Origin: Syntrophomonas sp. UBA4922
GTDB lineage: Bacteria > Bacillota > Syntrophomonadia > Syntrophomonadales > Syntrophomonadaceae
NCBI GenBank assembly: GCA_002398825.1
Contig: DHBS01000028.1
Location: forward strand, 122,171 to 127,855
Reading direction: 5' to 3'
Length of the DNA: 5,685 nucleotides
Shown here: positions 1-5,685 of the stretch, one piece after another
How positions within the stretch are numbered: the first letter of the stretch is position 1
How the letters are laid out: each line of letters opens with the position of its first letter
The notes under the pieces: generated by a model
Told to the model about the DNA's origin: nothing
The model's database searches: none
What the model saw: only the letters and a program-made list of their open reading frames with translations
Translations under genes and position numbers: made by a program

Positions 1-695
1 GGGCCGGGGAAGAAGCCCATTTGCATAAGATCTGGTTAACCGCCTCCGGCGGGCCGTTTCGTGGTTATTCACCGCAGCAGATGCGGAATGTAACCGTAGC
101 CATGACCCTCAAGCACCCCACCTGGATGATGGGGCCCAAGATTACGGTCGACTCGGCCACCTTGATGAATAAAGGACTGGAAGTGATCGAAGCTCACCAT
201 CTCTTCAAGGTGGATTACGATTCCATTGAGGTGGTGGTACATCGGGAGAGCGTGGTACACTCCCTGGTGGAATTTACCGACGGTTCCTTCCTGGGCCATT
301 TAGGGCCGCATGATATGCGCATCCCCATACAGTATGCGCTGACTTATCCGGAGCGTATGGAGAGCCCGGCAGTAGGCCTGGATCTCACCGCTTTGGGAGC
401 GCTGCACTTTGAAAAGCCTGACCGGGCGAGCTTCCCGGCTCTGGACTTAGCTTATCAGGCCGGCAAGGCCGGGGGTACCATGCCGGCGGTTATGAACGCT
501 GCCAATGAGGTGGCGGTCTCGGCTTTTCTCGCCCAGCAATTGAGTTTTATGGGTATCGTGGATGTGGTCACTGCGGTGATGGAAAAACAACATCAGAAAG
601 CGGCTTCGGATTTAGAGACTATTCTGGCTGCAGACCGATGGGCCAGAAAAGAGTCTGAAATGATAATACAGCAGCTGGCTGCAAAACGGGTATAA
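1..695 (+). CDS. dxr: 1-deoxy-D-xylulose 5-phosphate reductoisomerase, 3' part (5' end outside window)
   Basis: DXR (IspC) converts 1-deoxy-D-xylulose 5-phosphate to 2-C-methyl-D-erythritol 4-phosphate with NADPH and a divalent metal. It is the committed step of the cytosolic MEP isoprenoid pathway. The reading frame is already open at the left edge (first full codon at 3), leaving 230 residues and a TAA at 693-695. An internal TTG at 21 is not the start. Visible signatures are LTASGGPFR (fragment residues 12-20), KHPTW (37-41) and VDSATLMNKGLE (49-60). With a constant offset of 171, these fit the E. coli residues Ser186, His209, Trp212, Ser222, Asn227, Lys228 and metal ligand Glu231, so the active-site half is intact. 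The C-terminal part has the expected NAANEVAVSAFL segment (fragment residues 164-175). The NADPH-binding N-terminal domain, about 170 residues, is missing only because the window is cut. Four in-frame stops follow closely (693, 696, 699, 705). rseP begins 38 bases downstream. Confidence 0.97.
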   Translation, partial: AGEEAHLHKIWLTASGGPFRGYSPQQMRNVTVAMTLKHPTWMMGPKITVDSATLMNKGLEVIEAHHLFKVDYDSIEVVVHRESVVHSLVEFTDGSFLGHLGPHDMRIPIQYALTYPERMESPAVGLDLTALGALHFEKPDRASFPALDLAYQAGKAGGTMPAVMNAANEVAVSAFLAQQLSFMGIVDVVTAVMEKQHQKAASDLETILAADRWARKESEMIIQQLAAKRV

Positions 696-719
696 TGATA
701 ATTATAGATTAGAGTCCGT

Positions 720-727
720 AAAGGAGG
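720..727 (+). promoter_or_regulatory. Strong Shine-Dalgarno of rseP
   Basis: AAAGGAGG lies six bases before the ATG at 734. It is a near-perfect match to the 3' end of 16S rRNA and fixes the rseP start. It sits in the 38-base dxr-rseP gap, so rseP does not depend on coupling to dxr for translation initiation. Confidence 0.9.
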
Positions 728-733
728 CATACG

Positions 734-1765
734 ATGTCAATTATCCTCACTGTGATAGTACTGGGTGTTCTTATTTTTGTTCATGAATTAGGACATTTTC
801 TCACCGCGCGTGCGGTCGGCATCCCGGTTTATGAGTTCGCTCTGGGTTTTGGCTACAAAGTGATCTCATTCACCAAAAACGGGGTGGAGTATTCTTTACG
901 GCTCATCCCCCTGGGGGGGTTCGTACGCATGGCGGGGGAAGAGCCCGGAGACAATGAAGACCCCAACGGCTACAGCCACCGCACCCCTCTGGAAAAGATC
1001 AAGGTGGCGGTGGCCGGGCCTTTTATGAATCTTTTCCTGGGCCTTTTGATCTTTATATACAGTTATGCTTTTATCGGATTGCCTTCAGCCACTAACGAGC
1101 CGGTAATCGGCAGAGTCATAAGCGGCGAACCGGCTGCGGCCGCAGGCGTTCAGCCCGGAGACCGGGTCCTGGCCATTGACGGGGAGGCCATCGGCTCCTG
1201 GGAACAAATCACCGCTGTGATGAGCCAGAAGCACCCCGGTGAGAAGATCACCCTCACCATTCAGCGTCAGGAACAGACTATGAATCTGGAGATGGCGCCG
1301 CGTCAGAGCAGCAGCACCGGGAATCCGGCTATCGGGGTTATGGGTCAGGTTGTATATGAAAAACAAGGTATTTTACAATCCATATCCTATGGCTTTCAAC
1401 AGACCTTTATGCTGACCGGGGCTTTGTTAAGCGGCTTATGGACCATCATCACCGGAGCCGCCTCTTCCGGCGATCTGGCCGGACCGGTGGGGATCACTAT
1501 GATGGTAGGGGAGGCGTCGCAGTATGGGGCCATCTTCTTGCTATCGTTCATCGCTTTTTTGAGCATTAATCTGGGGATCTTAAACCTTCTGCCCATACCC
1601 GCTCTGGATGGAGCCCGGGTGGTATTCGCCCTGGCCGAGCTGTTGCGGCGCAAACCCATTGATCCGGAAAAAGAGGGTTTCATTCACTGGCTGGGGTTTC
1701 TTTTCCTGATGCTGATTATAGTTTTCGTAACCTACAACGATATACTGCGATTGATAAAGGGTTAG
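734..1765 (+). CDS. rseP: RseP/RasP-type intramembrane zinc metalloprotease (site-2 protease)
   Basis: This is a membrane-embedded site-2 protease of the M50 family, 343 aa. In relatives it makes the second cut in anti-sigma factors (RseA in E. coli, RsiW for B. subtilis RasP) and also degrades other membrane segments; the substrate here is unknown. The zinc and catalytic motif HELGH is at residues 17-21 inside the first membrane segment. The conserved GGFVRMAGE loop is at 61-69. A second membrane segment spans about 92-116. One PDZ domain follows (about 122-188, including GVQPGDRVLAIDG), as is usual for Gram-positive forms; E. coli RseP has two. Membrane segments at about 264-286 and 316-334 flank the third zinc-ligand motif NLLPIPALDG (284-293, Asp292). 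All key residues are present, so the enzyme should be active. The start is fixed by a strong Shine-Dalgarno at 720-727. Its last codons carry the ribosome-binding site of ispG, which starts one base after the stop, so the two are probably translationally coupled. Confidence 0.96.
   Translation: MSIILTVIVLGVLIFVHELGHFLTARAVGIPVYEFALGFGYKVISFTKNGVEYSLRLIPLGGFVRMAGEEPGDNEDPNGYSHRTPLEKIKVAVAGPFMNLFLGLLIFIYSYAFIGLPSATNEPVIGRVISGEPAAAAGVQPGDRVLAIDGEAIGSWEQITAVMSQKHPGEKITLTIQRQEQTMNLEMAPRQSSSTGNPAIGVMGQVVYEKQGILQSISYGFQQTFMLTGALLSGLWTIITGAASSGDLAGPVGITMMVGEASQYGAIFLLSFIAFLSINLGILNLLPIPALDGARVVFALAELLRRKPIDPEKEGFIHWLGFLFLMLIIVFVTYNDILRLIKG
1756..1761 (+). promoter_or_regulatory. Ribosome-binding site of ispG inside the rseP 3' end
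   Basis: AAAGGG overlaps the final Lys-Gly codons of rseP. It is 5 bases from the ATG at 1767 and 8 bases from a second ATG at 1770. Spacing allows either start, so the ispG product may begin Met-Met or with a single Met. Placement inside rseP, with the stop at 1763-1765 between the site and the start, points to translational coupling. Confidence 0.65.
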
Positions 1766-1766
1766 T

Positions 1767-2852
1767 ATGATGAGAAGGAGAACCCGGGTCGTCAAGCTGG
1801 GCGGGCTGCTGATCGGCGGAGGCCACCCGGTGTCGGTGCAGTCCATGACCAGCACCGACACCAGAGATATCGCCAAGACTGTCGCTCAGATTCAAGCTCT
1901 GGAAAAGGCGGGCTGTGAACTCATAAGGGTGGCGGTGGTGGACCAAGAGGCCGCCCAGGCTATAGCCGAGATTAAGAAACACATCACTATCCCTCTGGTA
2001 GCCGACATTCACTTTGATTACCGCCTGGCTTTGCTGAGCATCGCCTCGGGATGTGACGGCCTGCGTCTAAATCCCGGCAATATTGGGGCAGCCTATAAAG
2101 TCCAGGAAGTGGTGAGGGCCTGCCGGGACAGGGGCATACCGATTCGTATCGGGGTTAACGCCGGTTCTTTGGACAAGATCATAGCTCAAAAATACGGAGG
2201 CACAACCGCTCATGCCCTGGTGGAGAGCGCCCTGGCCCATGTGAACATACTGGAGGCCATGAATTTCGACAACTTAAAAATATCCCTGAAAGCCTCTTCC
2301 GTACAGCTGACCGTCGAGGCTTACCGGCTGATCAGTGAAATGGTCGACTACCCGCTGCACATCGGTATCACCGAGGCCGGCACCATGGAAAGGGGTTTGA
2401 TCAAATCATCCCTGGGCCTGGGCATCCTTCTGGCCGAGGGGATCGGCGACACTATGCGGGTGTCTTTAACGGCCGATCCGGTAAACGAGGTATGGACGGC
2501 CTACGAAATTTTGCGTGCCTTGGGGCTGCGTCAACGCGGGGCCGAACTGATTTCCTGCCCCACCTGCGGCAGGTGTGAGATAGATCTGATAAAAACCGCC
2601 CGGCAAATCGATCAGCGGCTGCGGGAAATAGCGGCGCCCATCAAGGTGGCGGTGATGGGATGCGTGGTCAACGGGCCCGGCGAAGCGCGCGAGGCCGATA
2701 TAGGGGTGGCCGGGGGCAAAGAAGTCGGGTTGTTGTTCAAAAAAGGAGAAGTCATCCGCAAAATTCCGGAGAGTCAATTGACTGAAGCATTGCTTGCGGA
2801 AATCATCGCACTCTTGGAGCAAAATGAAGAATCTGCCAAATCGCCTGAGTAA
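1767..2852 (+). CDS. ispG: 4-hydroxy-3-methylbut-2-en-1-yl diphosphate synthase (IspG/GcpE)
   Basis: IspG reductively opens 2-C-methyl-D-erythritol 2,4-cyclodiphosphate to give HMBPP. It is the penultimate MEP step, uses a [4Fe-4S] cluster, and takes electrons from flavodoxin or ferredoxin. At 361 aa it is the short bacterial form (TIM barrel plus C-terminal FeS domain), without the insert of plant and chlamydial enzymes. The N-terminal substrate-binding barrel shows PVSVQSMTSTDT (21-32), VADIHFDY (78-85) and LRLNPGNIG (99-107). The cluster domain has CPTC (Cys264, Cys267) and GCVVNGPGE (Cys299, Glu306), which match the three cysteines and the glutamate that bind the cluster in known IspG. 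A further Cys270 follows in CPTCGRC. It shares its pathway with dxr two genes upstream, so one transcript carries two of the seven MEP enzymes. It follows rseP by one base and ends within the proS ribosome-binding site. Confidence 0.97.
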   Translation: MMRRRTRVVKLGGLLIGGGHPVSVQSMTSTDTRDIAKTVAQIQALEKAGCELIRVAVVDQEAAQAIAEIKKHITIPLVADIHFDYRLALLSIASGCDGLRLNPGNIGAAYKVQEVVRACRDRGIPIRIGVNAGSLDKIIAQKYGGTTAHALVESALAHVNILEAMNFDNLKISLKASSVQLTVEAYRLISEMVDYPLHIGITEAGTMERGLIKSSLGLGILLAEGIGDTMRVSLTADPVNEVWTAYEILRALGLRQRGAELISCPTCGRCEIDLIKTARQIDQRLREIAAPIKVAVMGCVVNGPGEAREADIGVAGGKEVGLLFKKGEVIRKIPESQLTEALLAEIIALLEQNEESAKSPE

Positions 2853-2860
2853 GGAGGAGG
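2851..2860 (+). promoter_or_regulatory. Double-register Shine-Dalgarno of proS overlapping ispG stop
   Basis: AAGGAGGAGG holds two overlapping sites, AAGGAGG (10 bases from the ATG at 2868) and GGAGG (7 bases from it). Its first two bases are the last two of the ispG TAA. This is the strongest ribosome-binding sequence in the window and suggests high proS translation. The whole ispG-proS gap is 15 bases, so there is no room for a T-box or other leader specific to proS. Confidence 0.9.
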
Positions 2861-2867
2861 TTATATA

Positions 2868-4598
2868 ATGCGCTGTTCCCAGTTGTTTTATCCGACCCTG
2901 AGAGAGGTGCCCAGCGAAGCTGATGTAATCAGCCATCAATGGCTGTTAAGAGCCGGATTTATTCGCAAGACCACATCCGGGGTGTATACCTACCTCCCCC
3001 TGGGCTACCGGGTTATCAAAAAGATCACCGAAATCGTGCGCCAGGAGATGGATCGGGCCGGTGGGCAAGAGGTGATGATGCCTATCGTTCAGCCCGCTGA
3101 ATTGTGGCAAGAATCCGGCCGCTGGGATGTTTATGGAGATGAGATGTTCCGCCTGCGGGATCGCCATCAGCGGGCTTACTGTCTGGGGCCCACCCATGAA
3201 GAGATTATCACCACCCTGGTGGATGCGGATGTTCACTCTTACCGGGATCTGCCCCTGTTGTTGTATCAGATCCAGAACAAGTATCGTGATGAGATAAGGC
3301 CCCGTTTCGGATTGATGCGCGGCCGCGAATTCATCATGAAAGACCTGTACTCTTTCGATGTGGATCAGGAAGGACTGCAGGTCTCTTATGAGAAAATGCG
3401 CGAGGCCTACAATCGCATTTACCAGCGCCTCATACTGTCCTATCGCATGGTTGAAGCTGACAGCGGCGCCATCGGGGGCAATGCCAGCCACGAATTCATG
3501 GTTCTGGCTGAAACCGGAGAATCCGAAATCGTCTATTGCGACAGCTGCGAATATGCCGCCAATGTGGAAAAAGCCGTGTGCAGCCCGGCTGCAGCCGGAG
3601 AGGCTGCGGGAGGTCGGGAATGCGGTGAAATGGTTACCATCTCTACTCCCGGCCTGAGGACCATCGCCGACCTGGCTGAACATATGGGCATCCCTGCGGA
3701 GGAGCAGGTCAAAACTCTTTTCTACACCGCTGATCAGGTGTTGGTGGCGGCGTTGGTGCGGGGCGACCGGGAACTCAATGAAATCAAGCTTAAAAACGCC
3801 CTAGGATGCAATGAATTGCTGATGGCCGACGAGGCTCTGGTGCGGCAACAGTGCGGAGCCGGATTCGGCTCTCTGGGTCCGGTGGGGTTAAAAGTGCCTC
3901 TGTATGCGGACCTGGAAGTGCCTCTGATGGCTAAAATCAGCTGCGGCTGCAACCGTGACGACTATCATTACAGTCAGGTGAAATTCGGCCGTGATTTTGA
4001 AGCCACAGCCGTTTTAGACCTGCGTTCGGCAGAGGTTGGAGACCCCTGCCCCCACTGTGAAGGCCATCTTCTAAAAATGCGGGGTATAGAGGTGGGGCAT
4101 ATCTTTCAGTTGGGATTGAAATACTCCCTGGCCATGGGCGCCGCTTATCTTGACAAAGACGGGCAGCAGAAGCCTTTTGTGATGGGGTGCTACGGCATCG
4201 GGGTATCGCGCACCATGGCGGCCGCGGTGGAGCAAAACCACGACCAGGACGGCATCATTTGGCCGCTTCCCATAGCCCCCTACCAGGCTATTGTGGTGCC
4301 GGTCAACGCGAACAAAGCTGAGCAATGGGAGGCGGCCTGGAGGGTTTATGAACAGCTAAAGAACCTGGGGGTTGAGGTCTTGATCGACGACCGCGATCAG
4401 CGCGCCGGGGTTAAATTCAAGGACGCTGATCTGATCGGCATACCCCTGCGCATTACCATTGGCCCCAAATCATTGCAGGAAAACCAGGTGGAATTGAAGA
4501 AGAGATGGGAAAGTGAAAACCGGCTTATTGATATCGACCAGGTAGCCAGAGAGGTAGCCGAAATAATAAAACAGGCCGACCAGGTCCTGATAGGATAA
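2868..4598 (+). CDS. proS: Prolyl-tRNA synthetase, bacterial type with INS editing domain
   Basis: This cytosolic class II aminoacyl-tRNA synthetase joins proline to tRNA-Pro. Its 576 aa length is normal for the bacterial type (E. coli 572). The catalytic core opens with the typical YPTLREVP region (8-15). The class II motif 2 area is around 140-163, including RPRFGLMRGREF and MKDLYSFD. Motif 3 is at 440-466 (GCYGIGVSRTMAAAVEQN then GIIWP). Between them, about 240-390, sits the INS (YbaK-like) domain that hydrolyses Ala-tRNA-Pro. It shows EEQVKTLFY with Lys282, the apparent counterpart of E. coli Lys279, and GSLGP at 334-338, so editing is probably intact. The anticodon-binding domain runs from about 468 to 565 (VLIDDRDQRAGVKFKDADLIG). 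Two Cys pairs, 224/227 and 394/397, flank the INS domain. A short Ala/Gly-rich stretch at 238-250 lies at the domain junction. The start is set by the strong ribosome-binding site at 2851-2860. Confidence 0.98.
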   Translation: MRCSQLFYPTLREVPSEADVISHQWLLRAGFIRKTTSGVYTYLPLGYRVIKKITEIVRQEMDRAGGQEVMMPIVQPAELWQESGRWDVYGDEMFRLRDRHQRAYCLGPTHEEIITTLVDADVHSYRDLPLLLYQIQNKYRDEIRPRFGLMRGREFIMKDLYSFDVDQEGLQVSYEKMREAYNRIYQRLILSYRMVEADSGAIGGNASHEFMVLAETGESEIVYCDSCEYAANVEKAVCSPAAAGEAAGGRECGEMVTISTPGLRTIADLAEHMGIPAEEQVKTLFYTADQVLVAALVRGDRELNEIKLKNALGCNELLMADEALVRQQCGAGFGSLGPVGLKVPLYADLEVPLMAKISCGCNRDDYHYSQVKFGRDFEATAVLDLRSAEVGDPCPHCEGHLLKMRGIEVGHIFQLGLKYSLAMGAAYLDKDGQQKPFVMGCYGIGVSRTMAAAVEQNHDQDGIIWPLPIAPYQAIVVPVNANKAEQWEAAWRVYEQLKNLGVEVLIDDRDQRAGVKFKDADLIGIPLRITIGPKSLQENQVELKKRWESENRLIDIDQVAREVAEIIKQADQVLIG

Positions 4599-4617
4599 AA
4601 ATAGTGGATGTGGAAGT

Positions 4618-5280
4618 ATGACCATTTACGAGGTTGTCTTTAAACTAGCCCTGGCTGGAATACTGGGGGGATTGATCGGCCTGGAGCGCGAAAGTCTGAG
4701 CCGGCCGGCTGGACTGCGCACCTATACTCTGGTCTGTGTGGGCTCCACCCTGGCGATGATTGTTTCTATCGACATATACCTGCAGTACTACCATACCGTA
4801 AATGCCGATCCCGGCCGTATTGCCGCCCAGGTAGTCAGCGGGATCGGTTTTTTGGGAGCAGGAACCATCATGCGTGAAGGCTCCACCGTGCAAGGCTTAA
4901 CCACCGCTGCCGGGCTGTGGGTTGTAGCCTGCATCGGCCTTGCGGTTGGAGCCGGGCTGTATCTTCCTGCAGTGGCCACCACCCTTTTGATCCTGTTCGT
5001 GCTCATCTACTTCATCCGCTTCGAACAACGTTTCACCGGGCGCAGGGAATATAAAGGCCTGGTTCTGGTGGTGGAGGACCGGCCCGGGCAGGTAGGCGTA
5101 ATTGGATCGGTTTTAGGTGAAATGAACGTGCTGATTAAAAATATTCAGCTAAATCGCCTGGAAGGCGATGATCTGGAGATCGAGTTATTGCTGCAGATCC
5201 CTTCCAACACCTCGGTCGAACAGGTTATGGAACAGCTGGGTGAGATGCAGGATATCCGCAGCATTTATCGTTTGAATTAG
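4618..5280 (+). CDS. MgtC/SapB-family inner-membrane protein with C-terminal ACT domain
   Basis: The product is 220 aa. Residues 1-134 form the MgtC membrane domain: hydrophobic segments at about 5-21, 36-56, 68-86, and two between 98 and 134. Family motifs are IGLERE (20-25), RPAGLRT (29-35), GFLGAGTIMREGSTVQGLTT (77-96) and AAGLW (97-101). Residues about 145-220 form a cytosolic ACT domain with DRPGQVGVIGSVLGEMNVLI (154-173), much like the regulatory ACT domain of phosphoglycerate dehydrogenase. MgtC proteins are linked to survival in low magnesium and inside macrophages. Salmonella MgtC inhibits the F-type ATP synthase. A transport role is doubtful, so no activity can be assigned here. The ATG at 4618 gives the canonical family N-terminus, but its ribosome-binding site is poor: GTGGA nine bases away, or GGAAG only one base away. 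It lies 19 bases after proS and 38 before polC, so it is probably in the operon and may rely on coupling to proS. Confidence 0.93.
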   Translation: MTIYEVVFKLALAGILGGLIGLERESLSRPAGLRTYTLVCVGSTLAMIVSIDIYLQYYHTVNADPGRIAAQVVSGIGFLGAGTIMREGSTVQGLTTAAGLWVVACIGLAVGAGLYLPAVATTLLILFVLIYFIRFEQRFTGRREYKGLVLVVEDRPGQVGVIGSVLGEMNVLIKNIQLNRLEGDDLEIELLLQIPSNTSVEQVMEQLGEMQDIRSIYRLN

Positions 5281-5285
5281 GTTGG

Positions 5286-5301
5286 CACCGACCAGCCGGT
5301 G
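5286..5301 (+). repeat. Short GC-rich inverted repeat in the mgtC-polC gap, followed by ATCTTTT
   Basis: CACCG (5286-5290) and CGGTG (5297-5301) can pair around a six-base loop, with ATCTTTT just after. The shape recalls a terminator, but a five-pair stem and a broken four-T tract are too weak for efficient termination. At most it would attenuate or pause transcription before polC. The repeat itself is certain; the function is a guess. Confidence 0.35.
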
Positions 5302-5318
5302 ATCTTTTGGGATAGGGG

Positions 5319-5685
5319 ATGGAGATTTTGACGAAGAGCGCAGATTTTTTTGCGCTGTTATATAATGACTTCCAATTCTGCCAGGCTGGTGCCTGGCAGG
5401 GTTCTGTTATACAGAAGGTGGAGGTGTACTCGTCACGCAAGCTGTGGCGGCTGCTGGTTGAAGTGCCGCAGCCTTTGCCGGCCGGCATATTGGAAGAGAC
5501 CGCAAACTGCCTGCAGAGCAGCCTGGACTGTGAGGTGGGGGTCGAGCTTTTAACACAGCTCGACGATGCCGTCCTGGAAGCGGTGGTGAGAGATCACTGG
5601 GATTCGATCCGGCTTCTCCTGGAACAGCAGGAATCCAGCCCGTTGTGGAAGGTGGAGAACCAGCGCCTGGATCTGATAGCCGGGC
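5319..5685 (+). CDS. polC: DNA polymerase III alpha subunit, PolC type, 5' end (runs off window)
   Basis: PolC is the Gram-positive replicative DNA polymerase with a built-in 3'-5' exonuclease, usually about 1400 aa or more. Only the first 122 codons are present, all in the N-terminal domain before the OB-fold, exonuclease and polymerase domains, so no catalytic motif is visible. The match rests on the pattern of B. subtilis PolC residues about 30-120. Here IQKVEVYSSRKLWRLLVEV (31-49) corresponds to IKKLTIHKASKSWHFHF there, followed by a similar LP, a helix, and VVRDHWDSI (89-97) against a DYW segment. Upstream in-frame TAG at 5313-5315 limits the start. ATG 5319 is chosen, with a weak GGGA at 5309-5312 six bases before it. 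TTG 5328 is an alternative, with AGGGGA (5314-5319) eight bases before it. The frame stays open to the right edge. Position at the end of the proS cluster agrees with the Firmicutes order. Confidence 0.87.
   Translation, partial: MEILTKSADFFALLYNDFQFCQAGAWQGSVIQKVEVYSSRKLWRLLVEVPQPLPAGILEETANCLQSSLDCEVGVELLTQLDDAVLEAVVRDHWDSIRLLLEQQESSPLWKVENQRLDLIAG
5337..5356 (+). repeat. Inverted repeat AGCGCA/TGCGCT in the first codons of polC
   Basis: AGCGCA (5337-5342) pairs perfectly with TGCGCT (5351-5356) across an eight-base loop that contains most of a seven-T run (5345-5351). It spans polC codons 7-13 (from ATG 5319), where it could reduce access to the start region. It may equally be incidental coding sequence. 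Confidence 0.4.
5378..5399 (+). repeat. Strong perfect hairpin, 9-pair stem and TGGT loop, early in polC
   Basis: CTGCCAGGC (5378-5386) is followed by the loop TGGT and then GCCTGGCAG (5391-5399), a perfect nine-pair stem with seven G-C pairs. Two G-U pairs could extend it to 5376-5401 in RNA. It covers polC codons 20-27. No T-tract follows, so it is not an intrinsic terminator. The sequence is certain; a regulatory role is unproven. Confidence 0.6.

Noticed and set aside
21..23. TTG as the start of a separate 224-residue gene
   Set aside because: The frame is open upstream to the window edge and the protein begins in the middle of the DXR fold, so this is an internal leucine codon of a cut-off gene, not a start.
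2853..2867. T-box leader or other aminoacyl-tRNA sensor in front of proS
   Set aside because: The ispG-proS gap is 15 bases and mostly ribosome-binding site. No room for such an element; any regulator would be upstream of this window.
2466..2939. Minus-strand open frame of 157 codons across the ispG-proS junction
   Set aside because: It is antisense to two well-supported genes and to the proS ribosome-binding site, with no recognisable motif.
2946..3683. Long minus-strand open frame of 245 codons opposite proS
   Set aside because: It lies fully within proS, whose product matches its family end to end. The minus-strand translation resembles no family I know and is a codon-bias shadow.
5286..5308. 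Intrinsic terminator between the MgtC gene and polC
   Set aside because: The stem has only five pairs and the T-tract is short and interrupted, and termination here would cut off polC. Kept only as an inverted repeat.
5361..5366. TATAAT within the polC 5' coding region, with TTGACG at 5328-5333
   Set aside because: The spacing between the two elements is 27 bases, far from 16-18, and no TG extension is present. Not a credible promoter.
5350..5553. Small plus-strand frame of 67 codons overlapping polC
   Set aside because: It is in another frame within polC, which remains open to the window edge and matches the PolC N-terminal domain. The small product is rich in Arg, Cys and Trp, like an out-of-frame reading.

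Overview
The window is a compact, all-plus-strand housekeeping operon from a Gram-positive bacterium. It is most likely a member of the Firmicutes on the clostridial side, with a genome visibly richer in G+C than A+T. The main arguments are the gene order (dxr, rseP, ispG, proS, then polC) and the PolC-type replicative polymerase at the right edge, which is typical of Firmicutes. Bacillus subtilis has a similar block (dxr, rasP, proS, polC) without ispG; ispG between rseP and proS is, from memory, the clostridial arrangement. The species cannot be read from this sequence.

Layout: 1-695 is the 3' part of dxr (N-terminal about 170 residues outside the window). 734-1765 is rseP, an intramembrane site-2 protease. 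1767-2852 is ispG, only one base after rseP. 2868-4598 is proS, 15 bases after ispG, with its Shine-Dalgarno overlapping the ispG stop. 4618-5280 is a MgtC/SapB-family membrane protein with a C-terminal ACT domain, 19 bases after proS. 5319 to the right end is the 5' end of polC. Gaps are 1 to 38 bases, with no convergent gene and no convincing intrinsic terminator, so one polycistronic transcript is the simplest reading. There is no gene-free stretch over 40 bases, and I see no tRNA, rRNA, CRISPR, insertion sequence, T-box or other known riboswitch.

Function: dxr and ispG are two steps of the MEP (non-mevalonate) isoprenoid pathway. RseP acts in envelope-stress signalling and membrane proteolysis, ProRS charges tRNA-Pro, and PolC replicates the chromosome. 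This is the familiar mixed envelope, translation and replication cluster. The MgtC-ACT gene is the one member I do not regard as standard for the cluster.

I do not see a clearly novel system. The points most worth a second look are the MgtC-ACT protein directly behind prolyl-tRNA synthetase, and a cluster of inverted repeats with alternative long-range pairing around the polC start. Lesser points are extra cysteine pairs in ProRS and an extra cysteine in IspG.
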